DNA of 64,000 nucleotides from Deltaproteobacteria bacterium (GCA_020060215.1 JAGVAP010000142.1:124001-188000); one strand, 5' to 3'; positions 1 to 9,096 are shown, counted from the stretch's first letter. Made by a program: numbers and translations. The notes: a model not told the origin generated them from the letters alone.

Positions 1-173
1 TCGGGGAAAGTCTTCTCATGATTCGTCGAGTCTGCAATGTGGAAGTACTTGTAGCCTGCTAGGAAGATCACGCGCACTCGATAACCGGTCTTTTTTCTAA
101 TGAAACCCGCCAGGCGCCTTACACCGAGCGCAAACATGTTTTCCGAGGTACTGATCAGTGTGATTTCCTTCAT
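1..173 (-). CDS. Radical SAM / B12-binding protein, N-terminal fragment cut by the window edge
   Basis: The reading frame opens at an ATG (173-171) and runs off the left edge. An in-frame TAA lies two codons upstream, so the start cannot be much earlier. The visible 57 residues begin MKEITLISTSENMFALGVR and continue with a basic helix (RRLAGFIRKKTGYRVR) and a hydrophobic strand (VIFLAG). That is the usual opening of cobalamin-binding radical SAM proteins, where a short beta strand is followed by a helix that scans surface residues. The CxxxCxxC motif would lie outside the window, so the radical SAM half is inferred from family architecture. It lies 114 bp downstream of another radical SAM gene on the same strand and is probably the last or next-to-last gene of the same operon. 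The AAAGG box touches the ATG, which leaves the exact start slightly uncertain. Confidence 0.6.
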   Translation of the reverse strand, partial: MKEITLISTSENMFALGVRRLAGFIRKKTGYRVRVIFLAGYKYFHIADSTNHEKTFP

Positions 174-287
174 CCTTTATGAGCCTATGATCCACATAGT
201 CCAGTGCTCATTCAACAGCATTCCATGGCGCCAACGCCAAGGCATCTGTCGTTTCCATGACGATTCACGAACAAAAAGGAGTAGAGA

Positions 288-1757
288 TCATTCCAGTGTC
301 GCGTCCATACGTTTTCTGAAAAGGAATTCGGTCTCTCTCCGCATTTCATCCAATTCTCCCTGCGTCAGCCCCATCATGCCGGCGATCCTATTCCTTCTTC
401 TTTCATCTGAGAAGTTGACCGTTTCCCAAGCCTTCCATCGCAACTCCTCCACTTCGTAAATCGATCGCTCGGAAACAAGAACAGCGGTCGAGCGGCGGCT
501 CAGATCGGAGAGTGAATTGCTTTCGTCAATGAGTCCCTCTCGCACACAATCTTCTGCCAACCTCGTACCCGCCTGTGGAGTTGCTATAGAAAAAACTACA
601 TAGTCGAAAAACGGGCTGCTTGCGACGTCGATGGTCTGTGCGGTCTGCTCACGCGATTCCCCGGGCAGGCCTATGACAAAGTAGCCGATGATTTCAAATC
701 CCAGATCCTTGGCTATCTTTACCTTCTCAAGATCCCGTTTCAAATTGACGGGCTTTTTGATGATTCGATCGAGAACATCCTGGGAACCGGACTCGATCGC
801 CAGGTGGAGGCGGTAGCATCCCCCCCGTTTCATCCAATGGAGCACCTCTTCATTGATCGAATACACACTCAACCCACCCGAGGCCATCCATTTCAGCCCC
901 AACTCTCTCTCGACCATCCCCCTGCACAGTTCGATCGTTCGCCGTCGGTGGAAATTAAAATTGTCCTCCATAAAATGAACCTCTTCAATGCCGAGTTCCT
1001 TCTGCAGCCTCGAAAGATCCTCCAAAACCTTGTTTATGGACCTGCCCTTGAATCCCTTTCTGTTCCCCCTCAGAAAGGTAATGTTACAGAAACAGCAGGA
1101 ACCCGGGCACCCCCTCGATGTCTGATACACGGTGTACTTCGGGCTATACTCAGCAAATCGCAGGTTCCCCTCGCCCCTGTGCTTGAAATATTCTTGGAAA
1201 TCAAATGCTTCGTATGCGGGAAAGGCTAGGATGTCGAGGTCATCGAGGCGGACGGGGGCCACGCTGCCGTTGCAGTTGTCCTTTGACATGACTCCGGGTA
1301 CTTCCGTGATATTTCCACGGAGACGAGATTGATCAATCAACGCCAAAAGAGCCTGGTCGTATTCCCCGACAACAAGATAGTCCGGTTGGACTTCCTTGAA
1401 CGCTTGATGAGGGTAGGAAGTGGCGGATGGACCGCAGTAAATGGTTTTGGCGCCAATCAGCCTTGCCATCTCGAATGCCCTTTTCGTATCATCACCGTTT
1501 TCTCTGATCAAAAAGGTCAGGACCTGAGGAGCCGAAATCACATAATCCGGTTGGAACTCGTCCAGGAGATTCCGAAATTCCGGCTCCCATACCTGGTCCC
1601 CCTGGTACAGGTTGAGATCCATGCAGCGGATTTCGTGGCCACGGTCTCGAAGAAGTCCGGCTGCAAAGGCTGTTTCGATAGGAAAGAACACCTTCGGCCT
1701 GACTGACCTCATCGTCTCGATGACTTCCCTTTGGATGAGAAAAACTACCTTTGCCAT
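288..1757 (-). CDS. B12-binding-domain radical SAM protein
   Basis: About 489 residues. The N-terminal part (roughly 1-170) resembles a cobalamin-binding Rossmann domain (MAKVVFLIQREVIETMRSVR, later YCGPSATSYPHQAF and VVGEYDQALLAL). The radical SAM core follows with the cluster motif SRGCPGSCCFC, which ligates a [4Fe-4S] cluster through the CxxxCxxC pattern. A later stretch contains IESGSQDVLDRI and VIGLPGESREQT, typical of the B12-dependent radical SAM fold. Members of this class methylate unreactive carbons or rearrange substrates; the substrate here cannot be told. The start at ATG 1757 is chosen because it begins the conserved strand and is preceded by GAGAGG; the longer frame overlaps the upstream glycosyltransferase heavily. 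The chosen start overlaps that gene by 13 bp, so the two are co-transcribed. Confidence 0.85.
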   Translation of the reverse strand: MAKVVFLIQREVIETMRSVRPKVFFPIETAFAAGLLRDRGHEIRCMDLNLYQGDQVWEPEFRNLLDEFQPDYVISAPQVLTFLIRENGDDTKRAFEMARLIGAKTIYCGPSATSYPHQAFKEVQPDYLVVGEYDQALLALIDQSRLRGNITEVPGVMSKDNCNGSVAPVRLDDLDILAFPAYEAFDFQEYFKHRGEGNLRFAEYSPKYTVYQTSRGCPGSCCFCNITFLRGNRKGFKGRSINKVLEDLSRLQKELGIEEVHFMEDNFNFHRRRTIELCRGMVERELGLKWMASGGLSVYSINEEVLHWMKRGGCYRLHLAIESGSQDVLDRIIKKPVNLKRDLEKVKIAKDLGFEIIGYFVIGLPGESREQTAQTIDVASSPFFDYVVFSIATPQAGTRLAEDCVREGLIDESNSLSDLSRRSTAVLVSERSIYEVEELRWKAWETVNFSDERRRNRIAGMMGLTQGELDEMRRETEFLFRKRMDATLE

Positions 1758-2560
1758 GGCCTCTCGGAACCGAATCTTTCTTGCCAATATTCCTTGGCTT
1801 GATGCCTTCCCCCTAGAAAGAACCATCTGCACCAGAAAGTAAGGATATTTTTCACGCTGGTCATGATGGTTCCCAAATCGCTGCACTTGGGGGGTCTCAC
1901 ATGATTGTACTGCGCGTGGTAATCGAGTGGGACCTGCAGGACGGACAACCCGATCGCTTCAGCCTTCAAGATACACTCGGCAGGAATAAAGGAACTATAA
2001 CTCTCTAGATCTATCCCCTCGCAGAAGAACTCCCGCGGGTAGAATTGCACAAACTGGAAGTCTCTGATGCGGGAGAGAAACAACCATTTGATAACGTAAT
2101 AATTGAGTCTGGATTTGATCCAGTTGAAAGTAGCCTTGCCCCTTAAATGCTTCTTGACTCCTACCACGAGGTCCCACTTGTCAAGGAGAAGCAGAATCGT
2201 TTTCAGGTCTTCCAGCGAAAAGTGCTCGTCGATATCGTTCCAGAAGACATATTCCTTGGTCACATACTGTCTGGCCGTCCGAGCGGCGTACCCCACTCCA
2301 CGATTGGTTTCGTGATGGATCACCCGCAGCTGCTCATACTCCAGAGCCAAAGCGGTTGCTATCTTGGCGGTACCATCCGTACTTCCATCGTCTACCAGAA
2401 TGATCTCGAAATCCAGACGGCTGTCAGTCATCTGACGTAGCCATTTCCTGATTTGCGTTTCGAGCAGGATCTCTTCGTTGTAAGCAAAGGTGATGAGGGA
2501 AACCGACCTCGTCCTCAGTCCATTTAGATCCCCCTCGTTCATTCCGCTGTTGTCGGTCAT
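1745..2560 (-). CDS. Family 2 glycosyltransferase
   Basis: About 271 residues with a GT-A fold. The N-terminus has SLITFAYNEE (nucleotide-sugar binding strand) followed by EIILVDDGSTDGT, the classic GT2 motif. A DID motif in FWNDIDEHFSLEDL is in the place of the metal-binding DXD. The C-terminal third is hydrophobic and aromatic (KWLFLSRIRDFQFVQF, TFWCRWFFLGG), suggesting membrane association, as for dolichol-phosphate-mannose-synthase-like enzymes that use a polyprenyl phosphate acceptor. A GTG codon immediately before the ATG at 2560 could also serve as start. It sits 16 bp after the DegT aminotransferase gene and overlaps the following radical SAM gene by 13 bp, so it belongs to the polysaccharide operon. 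Donor sugar and acceptor cannot be inferred. Confidence 0.85.
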   Translation of the reverse strand: MTDNSGMNEGDLNGLRTRSVSLITFAYNEEILLETQIRKWLRQMTDSRLDFEIILVDDGSTDGTAKIATALALEYEQLRVIHHETNRGVGYAARTARQYVTKEYVFWNDIDEHFSLEDLKTILLLLDKWDLVVGVKKHLRGKATFNWIKSRLNYYVIKWLFLSRIRDFQFVQFYPREFFCEGIDLESYSSFIPAECILKAEAIGLSVLQVPLDYHAQYNHVRPPKCSDLGTIMTSVKNILTFWCRWFFLGGRHQAKEYWQERFGSERPWQR

Positions 2561-2576
2561 CACGGGTTTCGAAATC

Positions 2577-3704
2577 CTATCTGCTGATACATTCCTTTAC
2601 CGAGGCGATCACATAATCCACTTCCTCGTCCGTCAATTTCGGATATAAGGGCAATGAGATTGTCCTCGCTCCGATATCTTCGGCCACAGGATAATCGCCT
2701 TTTCGAAAGCAAAATCGGTTCCTGTAATATTCAAGTAGATGAATAGGGCGGTAGTTCACCCCTACCCCTACACCTCTATGGTTCAGCTGAGTCAATATGT
2801 CATCCCTGCTCCCCGGCGGAACTAGAATGGTGAAAAGGTGTCGACCATGCCTGCAATCGGCTGAGGTTCTCATGCAATCGACTCCATCCATCTCTCTGAA
2901 AGCCTTTTCGTAGGTTTCCCAAATCCGATTACGACGTTCCCACAACTCCTCAACTCTCCCCAGTTGGCCTATGAGAAGTGCAGCCTGGATGTTGTCCATG
3001 TTGCACTTCCAACCCAGAACAGGCATATCCCAGTGTTTATATGACCTTCCATATCTTTCCTTCGCAGACGAGTCCATTCCGTGCAGCCTGAGCATTCTCA
3101 GCAGGGTCGCTTTATCCGCCCGTTTTGTAGCGATTGCCCCGCCTTCCCCGGAAGTGATGCTCTTCGTGGCATAGAAGCTGAAGCACGCCGCATCCGAAGC
3201 CTCACCAACACGGATTCCGTCCCTTCTTCCCTCGAGGCAGTGCGCAGCATCTTCGATGACCGCCAGGCCGCGTCTTTTCGAGATCTCGGCTATCCTCCTC
3301 ATATCGCACATGTGGCCATAGAGGTGGACGGGCAGAATAGCCTTTGTTTTCGGGGTCACTTTTTCTTCGATCAGCTCGGCATCGATGTTCCCGGTTTCTC
3401 TTTCCACGTCCACAAACACGGGTGTTGCACCCGTTTGCAATATTACATTCGCGGTCGCGCAGAAACTCATGGGGGTCGTTATGACCTCATCCCCGCTGCC
3501 TATGCCCAATGAAAGCAGGCTCAGATGCATTGCAGCGGTGCAACTGGTCACCCCAATCACGTCCTGCGCCGAGAGGTAGGATGCCAGAGCCCGCTCAAAA
3601 CCCTCCACGGCCTCTCCTGTGGTCAGAAACAGCGATTCGAGAACATCGCATACCCTGGCTGCGTCTTCAGCGTCAATGGAATGCTTAAAGAACTCGACGA
3701 TCAT
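2577..3704 (-). CDS. DegT/DnrJ/EryC1/StrS family sugar aminotransferase
   Basis: 375 residues of the PLP-dependent sugar aminotransferase family, which transfers an amino group from glutamate to a nucleotide-linked keto-sugar. The PLP-binding lysine is Lys181 in SFYATKSITSGEGG; EDAAH (about 151-155) provides the pyridine-contacting Asp; GDEVITTPMSFCATAN and VFVDVERETGNID are family hallmarks. The start is ATG 3704, which overlaps the stop of the upstream membrane-protein gene by 4 bp (ATGA). The longer upstream frame only reads through that gene. The canonical lysine makes it a genuine aminotransferase, unlike the His-bearing relative at 27496-28713. The SITSGEGG signature is of the ArnB/PseC-like subgroup rather than the HPLKNL type of the two relatives at 13-15 kb, so it probably acts on a different keto-sugar. 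Confidence 0.88.
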   Translation of the reverse strand: MIVEFFKHSIDAEDAARVCDVLESLFLTTGEAVEGFERALASYLSAQDVIGVTSCTAAMHLSLLSLGIGSGDEVITTPMSFCATANVILQTGATPVFVDVERETGNIDAELIEEKVTPKTKAILPVHLYGHMCDMRRIAEISKRRGLAVIEDAAHCLEGRRDGIRVGEASDAACFSFYATKSITSGEGGAIATKRADKATLLRMLRLHGMDSSAKERYGRSYKHWDMPVLGWKCNMDNIQAALLIGQLGRVEELWERRNRIWETYEKAFREMDGVDCMRTSADCRHGRHLFTILVPPGSRDDILTQLNHRGVGVGVNYRPIHLLEYYRNRFCFRKGDYPVAEDIGARTISLPLYPKLTDEEVDYVIASVKECISR

Positions 3705-6382
3705 AGTCTCACCACTTTCCCGTGGCTGCCGATGCGAGACTGAAGCCATAGAACTGCAACGCTGCCTAGAACAGCGAAAAGGGCGGCAGCATAGAAGATC
3801 ATGATCCCCATTGCAAACCAACGTGGTTTGTAGACGAGCCTGAGGCTGTTCTTTCCCTTCTCGAGAGGCAGAGCCTTGAAATTTTCATTTGCCCTGAAAA
3901 TAGGAATCTCCGTCCCGTCACTCTTGAAGACCTTCCACCAGGGGTCGAATCCATCGGCCCAGTAAAGAAGTCCCGCCTGTGCGGTATTCACTTCAAGGTC
4001 AAGTGAATCATATCGATAATTGGAGACGGCAAACCGAAAGTCAGGATCATTGCCTGTTGTTCGAGCGGAGTCTGAAAGAAATTCCCTGATATTTCCAGCC
4101 GGAATCCCCATCGCAGCCAGCCTCCGTCCTGCCTCTTTATCCACGATCGCATACTCCCCCAGAACCCGGCTGTCCAGCGCCGACCCCGAGTGGGCGGCAC
4201 CATCCGAGAATTGCAGGTTGTCGGAGATTATTGCACCCCTCTTGAACTGGAAAGGGTCTTTCTTGAGGGCGAAGATCTCCATAAGCGCTGTCGGGGGAAG
4301 ACCGCTGTGGATGAGTTTGAAGTACGTCCTGAGCATGAAAAAACTCGTCCATCTCGCACCGCGTAACGCTTTCCCAAAATCGGCCGTCATCTCGGCTTCG
4401 GCAGCGGAATCCCCCGTGTCGTCCTCATTGACCGGCGAAAAAGCGAAGGGTTTTCGCTGCAGGAGAGAAACATAACGAATGGACTGCTTGCTGTCACCGA
4501 TAATCTTCTCTTTAGGGGCGGATTCGCGCTCACCGGGCGGATGAGGTGGGACGGGTGTCGTTTTCACCTGGAAGAGCAAGGAGGGGTGCGGCTGGCTCTC
4601 GTAAAGCCATCGGGACTTGTGAAGGGTGTAGCCCAGATCCCCCAAAAGACAAACCACAAAGATGAACGGCACTATGGGCTTCAAAAAGGATGCGACGCTT
4701 ATGGAGAGAAGAGCGCCGCACCTGGTAAAGGCATACAGGCACGTTGGGATGAAAAAGGCAAGCGATGCATGAGTGAGGAAGGAAGGCCTTTCTTCTGAAA
4801 ATATGAAGACCAGAATAAAGTGGCTTGCGATCAAAGTGGTCAGAAGACCTTGATCCCCCAGTCTCCTCCGCAACAGAAGTCCGGCCAGAAAGATCAAGAC
4901 GAGAAAATAGACCAAATCCGTTTCCGGATGGTTAAGCCTAGACATCCTAAAACCCAACAATGTCAGGAGTATGATACACGCGATGGTCGTCAGCACCTGA
5001 ACCTGCCTGAACCTGCGGCCGTCCTCTCCCATCTGCGCTTTCTTCGGGTAGGAAAGGGGTACCTTTCGAGACATGATGATATGGTTTAGCCCGAGCACAT
5101 AGAAGTACAGGAGGGCAAAGACGAAGAAAAGAACGAAGGCATGGGTGTGTCGTACGAACCATACAGGCGGGTAAACATAGTAGAGAATTTTGTGAATGCC
5201 GCCCGCAGGACCAAGCAGGAAGAGGCCGAATCCCAGGAGAAGGATCAGCCAGACCCTTTTCAGGTCGTGCCTGCCTGCAACCATCCCGAGGAGTGCGATA
5301 GACCAGGGAAGCAAGCCTATATAGATATAGGCCTCGGAAGGGTCGCCCCAATGCTTCCAATTCTGCCAGCCGACATAACGATTCCCCCCCGGAGCGATGA
5401 TCTGCAGGAAATTCCAAATTGAGGAGAACGTGCCGGTATACGAAATCAGAGGGTAAGGCATCAGAATGGACGAAACCTCATTCTGCGGGTTACCTTCCAT
5501 TTGAAGAGGGGTGCCGCGAGGGGTGATTCCTTCATCTTGGGCCGTCATCAGGAATTTGGCATCCACCATTCGACTCGGGAAGACATATTTTTCCTCTTCA
5601 GCCATAAGTGTGACATTGGGGATTGCCATTGCCAAGACGATCACGGCAAGAACACCCATCTTGGCTGCGCACCCACTGGTGACAAATAAATCGCGGAGCA
5701 TATCCCTTCGAAATAACACCATGCCCACTGCGAAGATCATGAGAAACAGCCAAGTCCCCGTGAAGAAATAGGACTGCCAGTTGATCCCGATCAAGGCCCC
5801 CAGAAGCAGCCAGTTGTGCCAGGCATAATCTCTGTAATGCAGAATGCGCAGAAGGAAGAACGTCATATAGGGAGCCCACATGAACTGATTCAGGATGGCA
5901 TCCTGCCGAAAAGATCCCAGGAAAAATGAGGAGAAAAGGAGGATCGGGATCAGGGAGAGTCGTACTATGAGGTATCCTGATAGGGGCCGCAAAACGAGAT
6001 AGACCCCTCCAGCCATAATCAAGGTCTGAATAAGGCGGTTCCAGTTGAACAGCATGACGAGATCATGCGTAAACCAGCTTCCGATAATGATCGTGAGCAG
6101 TGTGGAGGGCTCTAGGAATCGAAGCTGAGCAAGTACACTGTAAAAAGGCTCTCCCCCATGTGTGAACGGGTTCCAAAAAGGAAAGTTCCCGTTGATGAGG
6201 TTTTCCGCCAGGAATTGAAAGATTGGATAGACCCAGAGAATATTATCATGGGTCAGGGTGGTCTCTCCGAAGACCAGCATGGACCTGAGCGCATAACATA
6301 GGTACCCAACAGCAGCAAAGGCAATGGCAGGCTCAGTCCAGCGAGGGTGTCGCTCGAGCTCTTTGCGGAATCGCCTGTCCAT
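3701..6382 (-). CDS. Large YfhO-like multi-spanning membrane protein
   Basis: About 893 residues. There are a dozen or more hydrophobic spans in the first 600 residues (AIAFAAVGYLCYALRSMLVF, LLLGALIGINWQSYFFTG, VWLILLLGFGLFLLG and others). A soluble C-terminal part follows, with RLVYKPRWFAMG just before a final span near the end (IMIFYAAALFAVLGSVAVLWL). The layout and the ending, in which a sugar-binding-like domain precedes one last helix, match the YfhO family. Bacterial YfhO-type proteins are GT-C-like membrane proteins implicated in glycosylation of teichoic acids or lipid-linked sugars. The function here is inferred from family and from the surrounding glycan genes. ATG 6382 is the first start clear of the upstream gene, but its AAGGGG box is only 1 nt away, so a different start is possible. 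Confidence 0.75.
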   Translation of the reverse strand: MDRRFRKELERHPRWTEPAIAFAAVGYLCYALRSMLVFGETTLTHDNILWVYPIFQFLAENLINGNFPFWNPFTHGGEPFYSVLAQLRFLEPSTLLTIIIGSWFTHDLVMLFNWNRLIQTLIMAGGVYLVLRPLSGYLIVRLSLIPILLFSSFFLGSFRQDAILNQFMWAPYMTFFLLRILHYRDYAWHNWLLLGALIGINWQSYFFTGTWLFLMIFAVGMVLFRRDMLRDLFVTSGCAAKMGVLAVIVLAMAIPNVTLMAEEEKYVFPSRMVDAKFLMTAQDEGITPRGTPLQMEGNPQNEVSSILMPYPLISYTGTFSSIWNFLQIIAPGGNRYVGWQNWKHWGDPSEAYIYIGLLPWSIALLGMVAGRHDLKRVWLILLLGFGLFLLGPAGGIHKILYYVYPPVWFVRHTHAFVLFFVFALLYFYVLGLNHIIMSRKVPLSYPKKAQMGEDGRRFRQVQVLTTIACIILLTLLGFRMSRLNHPETDLVYFLVLIFLAGLLLRRRLGDQGLLTTLIASHFILVFIFSEERPSFLTHASLAFFIPTCLYAFTRCGALLSISVASFLKPIVPFIFVVCLLGDLGYTLHKSRWLYESQPHPSLLFQVKTTPVPPHPPGERESAPKEKIIGDSKQSIRYVSLLQRKPFAFSPVNEDDTGDSAAEAEMTADFGKALRGARWTSFFMLRTYFKLIHSGLPPTALMEIFALKKDPFQFKRGAIISDNLQFSDGAAHSGSALDSRVLGEYAIVDKEAGRRLAAMGIPAGNIREFLSDSARTTGNDPDFRFAVSNYRYDSLDLEVNTAQAGLLYWADGFDPWWKVFKSDGTEIPIFRANENFKALPLEKGKNSLRLVYKPRWFAMGIMIFYAAALFAVLGSVAVLWLQSRIGSHGKVVRL

Positions 6383-6473
6383 GCCCCTTATTATCCAGTC
6401 CTCTACCGACCGATCGGCGTGGCCATTAGCATTGCACCGTCTCAGCCGGTCGCCAGTCTCCGTACGCTCTCCG

Positions 6474-7985
6474 TCATCCGCGCATGAGCGATTTGATCTT
6501 GTAGTGTGCAAATCCTACCATAGCCATCGTGAAATTGAGGCCGATCTTCCCCGAGAATTTTATCAGTGAATACCACTCCCCCGGATGCAGATACCATTTT
6601 TCGGGAAGCTCGAACCATCCGGCCGGCCCCACCCGGTTGAATATGAGACGGAAGACCCGTTTCGGCCTCAGGGAAAAGAACATGTTGTACTTGATGATGT
6701 CGTTCCGCAGTTCCCCCTCGCTGACCCCCTCCGGGACAAAGGAAAGCCGGTTGCGGCGGAAAGGGTTCTCCGTGAGGGAGCCGCAGGCATTCAGGTTTTC
6801 CCAGTTCGTGCCGGGCAGGAACTGGCCTGACTCCCGGGCCATCTCGTAGAGCCTGGTCCCGGGATAAGGGGTGGCGTTGTTGAACCGGACAAAATCCAGG
6901 TCCAGGTCCTTGGCCAATTCGTAGGCCGCTTTCCTGTCCCGGCCCGTCTCCGTGGGTAGCCCCAATATGAAGGTGCCCGAGACCTGGAACCCGTGTTTCT
7001 TGATCATCCGGACGCCTGCCACGATCTGACTGAGCGTCTCCCGCTTTCGGACCAGACTGAGCAGGCGGTCTTCGGCGCACTCGATCCCTACGTGAATCAG
7101 GCGGAACCCCGCCTTCCTCATCACGGACAGCACCTCGTCGTCCACGTTGTCGGCCCGGGCCTGGCAGTCAAACTGGATCCGACTGCCGAATCTGCCGATG
7201 ATGAGCTCGCAGAGACGGATCGCCCGCTCCTTGCTCGGCAGGAAGTTGTCGTCCTGAAAAGTGATGTACTCCTGCCCTCGAACCTTGTGGAGATAGTCGA
7301 TTTCGTCCACCACCACTTCCGGTGATCGGAAGCGGTAGGATCGCCCTGAGATGCTTCTCTGGCTGCAGAAGATGCAGTCATAGGGGCAGCCCCGGGAGCT
7401 GGTGATGAAACCAAGCGCGTAACGGGGGGAATACTTGTGAAAAAGGTCATAGGGAAAGGAGGGCAGCGTGTTCAGGTCGACCACATCGGCCGGCTCATTG
7501 TGGATCACCTTTCCTTGAGAAACATAGCTGATGCCCTGCAGGCCGGAAAAATCCAGTCGATTCTTGAGCCGATCGTAAAGAAGATCCAGGGTCTTCTCCC
7601 CCTCGTTTCGGACCACCACGTCGGCATACCCTGTTTCGAGAACCTCCTCGGGCAGGACCGTGGGATGGATCCCCCCGAAGATGATTCTGGCGTCGGAGAA
7701 CTCCCTCATTCCCCTGATGGTTTTCGCGATCTCAATGCCCCTGGCCATTCCGGCGGTCAGGCAGGAGAGTCCGAATGTGTAAGGAGGGTCGATATCCTTT
7801 GTCTTGGCCCTCAGCAGCTCAGGGGTTACCGGCTCGATCTCTTCGTCGACCACAACGGCCCTTTTGCCGATCGCCCGGAGGTAACCGGCAAGGGCGCCGA
7901 TCCCGTACGGAACGGAGAGGGGAACATATTTTGCGAATACCCCCAGTTTTTTCGGGCGATCCCCGCTTGGACTGATCAAGATCAC
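6474..7985 (-). CDS. B12-binding-domain radical SAM protein
   Basis: 503 residues. The cobalamin-binding domain covers roughly residues 1-150 (LSVPYGIGALAGYLRAIG, GLSCLTAGMARGIEIA, IIFGGIHPTVLPEEVL). The radical SAM core has the cluster motif SSRGCPYDCIFCSQRS near residue 200, then FQDDNFLPS, HVGIECAEDR and FILGLPTETGRDRK, all typical of this superfamily. The start is a GTG with an AGGTGAGG ribosome-binding site 9 nt upstream. The C-terminal 100 residues (HPGEWYSLIKFSGKIGLNF) are rich in aromatic and basic residues and may hold the substrate-specific cap. Neighbours are a YfhO-like membrane protein downstream and two small membrane proteins upstream. The substrate is unknown; a sugar or lipid of the surface glycan is the likeliest from context. 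Confidence 0.88.
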   Translation of the reverse strand: MILISPSGDRPKKLGVFAKYVPLSVPYGIGALAGYLRAIGKRAVVVDEEIEPVTPELLRAKTKDIDPPYTFGLSCLTAGMARGIEIAKTIRGMREFSDARIIFGGIHPTVLPEEVLETGYADVVVRNEGEKTLDLLYDRLKNRLDFSGLQGISYVSQGKVIHNEPADVVDLNTLPSFPYDLFHKYSPRYALGFITSSRGCPYDCIFCSQRSISGRSYRFRSPEVVVDEIDYLHKVRGQEYITFQDDNFLPSKERAIRLCELIIGRFGSRIQFDCQARADNVDDEVLSVMRKAGFRLIHVGIECAEDRLLSLVRKRETLSQIVAGVRMIKKHGFQVSGTFILGLPTETGRDRKAAYELAKDLDLDFVRFNNATPYPGTRLYEMARESGQFLPGTNWENLNACGSLTENPFRRNRLSFVPEGVSEGELRNDIIKYNMFFSLRPKRVFRLIFNRVGPAGWFELPEKWYLHPGEWYSLIKFSGKIGLNFTMAMVGFAHYKIKSLMRG

Positions 7986-8042
7986 GAAATGAACCTCACC
8001 TGACTACCTCAGACAGACTAAAAAGGGCAGTCCAAAAATTCC

Positions 8043-8582
8043 TCACCTCACCTCACCTCGTCTCCCCAGGAGGACGACCTTCATCGTCACAAGCGTTCTC
8101 GCCATGCACAACAACGTCGGCTTGGCAATGTGGTAGCGGCCCCCTCTCTCCACGATCTGCCTGTTTCGAATCATCCTTCCTATCCGCGCATCCAGGATCT
8201 GCCCGGCATCATACTTCTGCAGCAGCTCGTCCATGGTCATGCCGCCTTGGGAGTCCCAAAGCTCCCTGAGGATTCGGATCCGCCTGGCCGTCTCCCCCAG
8301 GTTGATGAAGTGGAAATAGCAGTATCCCAGGGCCGCATAGGTAAGCCCGCTCACGGCAAGGTTTCCCAGGGACTCCCACCAGGCCCTCTCCGCAACGGCC
8401 CAGGCCAGTTCGGTGGCCCCCACCGCGATCAGTCCGCAACCAAACCCCGCGAAAACGGATCTCAGCAGGCCTCTTCCCCCCGCTCCCCGGAACCACGCGA
8501 TCTGGACAACCGCATTCACGAGCAGCCCCAAGAGAGGCGCACCGGCATGGGCATAGGCGACAACGGTTGAGTTCTCAACCAC
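8043..8582 (-). CDS. Small membrane protein with C-terminal winged-helix-like domain (paralogue A)
   Basis: 179 residues, family not recognised. Residues 1 to about 97 hold three or four hydrophobic spans (APLLGLLVNAVVQIAW, SVFAGFGCGLIAVGATEL, LAVSGLTYAALGYCYFHF). The rest is soluble and looks like a winged helix: RRIRILRELWDSQGGMTMDELLQKY, then a recognition-helix-like DARIGRMIRNRQIVERGGRYHI. It shares layout with its neighbour at 8575-9096, where the corresponding tail reads RVRDLLTDRMAELRDGKYRL, so the pair are probably old paralogues. Start is GTG 8582 with GGGGGCGGG upstream, and it overlaps the stop of the neighbour by 8 bp. A membrane anchor plus a helix-turn-helix suggests a membrane-tethered regulator, but a purely structural role for the wing is equally possible. 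A run of AGGTG units lies just beyond its stop codon (8040-8060). Confidence 0.6.
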   Translation of the reverse strand: MVENSTVVAYAHAGAPLLGLLVNAVVQIAWFRGAGGRGLLRSVFAGFGCGLIAVGATELAWAVAERAWWESLGNLAVSGLTYAALGYCYFHFINLGETARRIRILRELWDSQGGMTMDELLQKYDAGQILDARIGRMIRNRQIVERGGRYHIAKPTLLCMARTLVTMKVVLLGRRGEVR

Positions 8583-9096
8583 CTTTACCCGCCCCCATGA
8601 GCCCGCGATAGGATGAAAAGAGGAGGGCCATGAGCCTCCCCTTTTCCCTGAGCCGGTATTTGCCGTCGCGAAGTTCCGCCATCCGGTCGGTCAGGAGATC
8701 CCTCACCCTCGGCACCACCAGGACATGGTTGTCCATCTCATTTCTTAATACGACCGGGTCCAGCCCGGCTTGCCCGGCCTGAGCTATCTTCAAGACGATC
8801 AGCAAGGACGGGCTGTCCACTTCAATGGCCGAATAGGTGATCATGTAGGCCAGGGTGAAGGAGATGAAATAGAGGCCCATCTGGAGAAACCCCGCCAGCG
8901 ATCCCGGCGGAGGGACTCCGAAGAGGGTGAACTCCTCCGCCGCCATGCAGAGCACCGCCGAACCGGAAAAGAGCACGCCCAGGAAGAGCAGAACCAGTAC
9001 CTTGGTCTGCCTTTTCGGCAGATGGATCCTCCACCACACGAGGTGCAGGAGAAAGGCGGACCCCAGGAGCAGTGTTCCGTAAATCAGTGCGGACAA
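8575..9096 (-). CDS. Small membrane protein with C-terminal winged-helix-like domain (paralogue B)
   Basis: 173 residues, family not recognised. There are three hydrophobic spans in the first 105 residues (LIYGTLLLGSAFLLHLVWW, VLVLLFLGVLFSGSAVLCM, MGLYFISFTLAYMITYSAI). A soluble tail of about 70 residues follows (SLLIVLKIAQAGQAGLDP..., then LLTDRMAELRDGKYRLREKG) with the helix-helix-wing pattern. The probable start is TTG 9096, overlapping the end of the sugar-isomerase-like gene by 13 bp; the tail overlaps paralogue A by 8 bp. Such tight packing means the two proteins are made together and could form a heteromer. They sit inside a glycan operon. The role is unknown; regulation of chain synthesis or a scaffold for membrane enzymes are guesses. 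Confidence 0.6.
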   Translation of the reverse strand: MSALIYGTLLLGSAFLLHLVWWRIHLPKRQTKVLVLLFLGVLFSGSAVLCMAAEEFTLFGVPPPGSLAGFLQMGLYFISFTLAYMITYSAIEVDSPSLLIVLKIAQAGQAGLDPVVLRNEMDNHVLVVPRVRDLLTDRMAELRDGKYRLREKGRLMALLFSSYRGLMGAGKGG

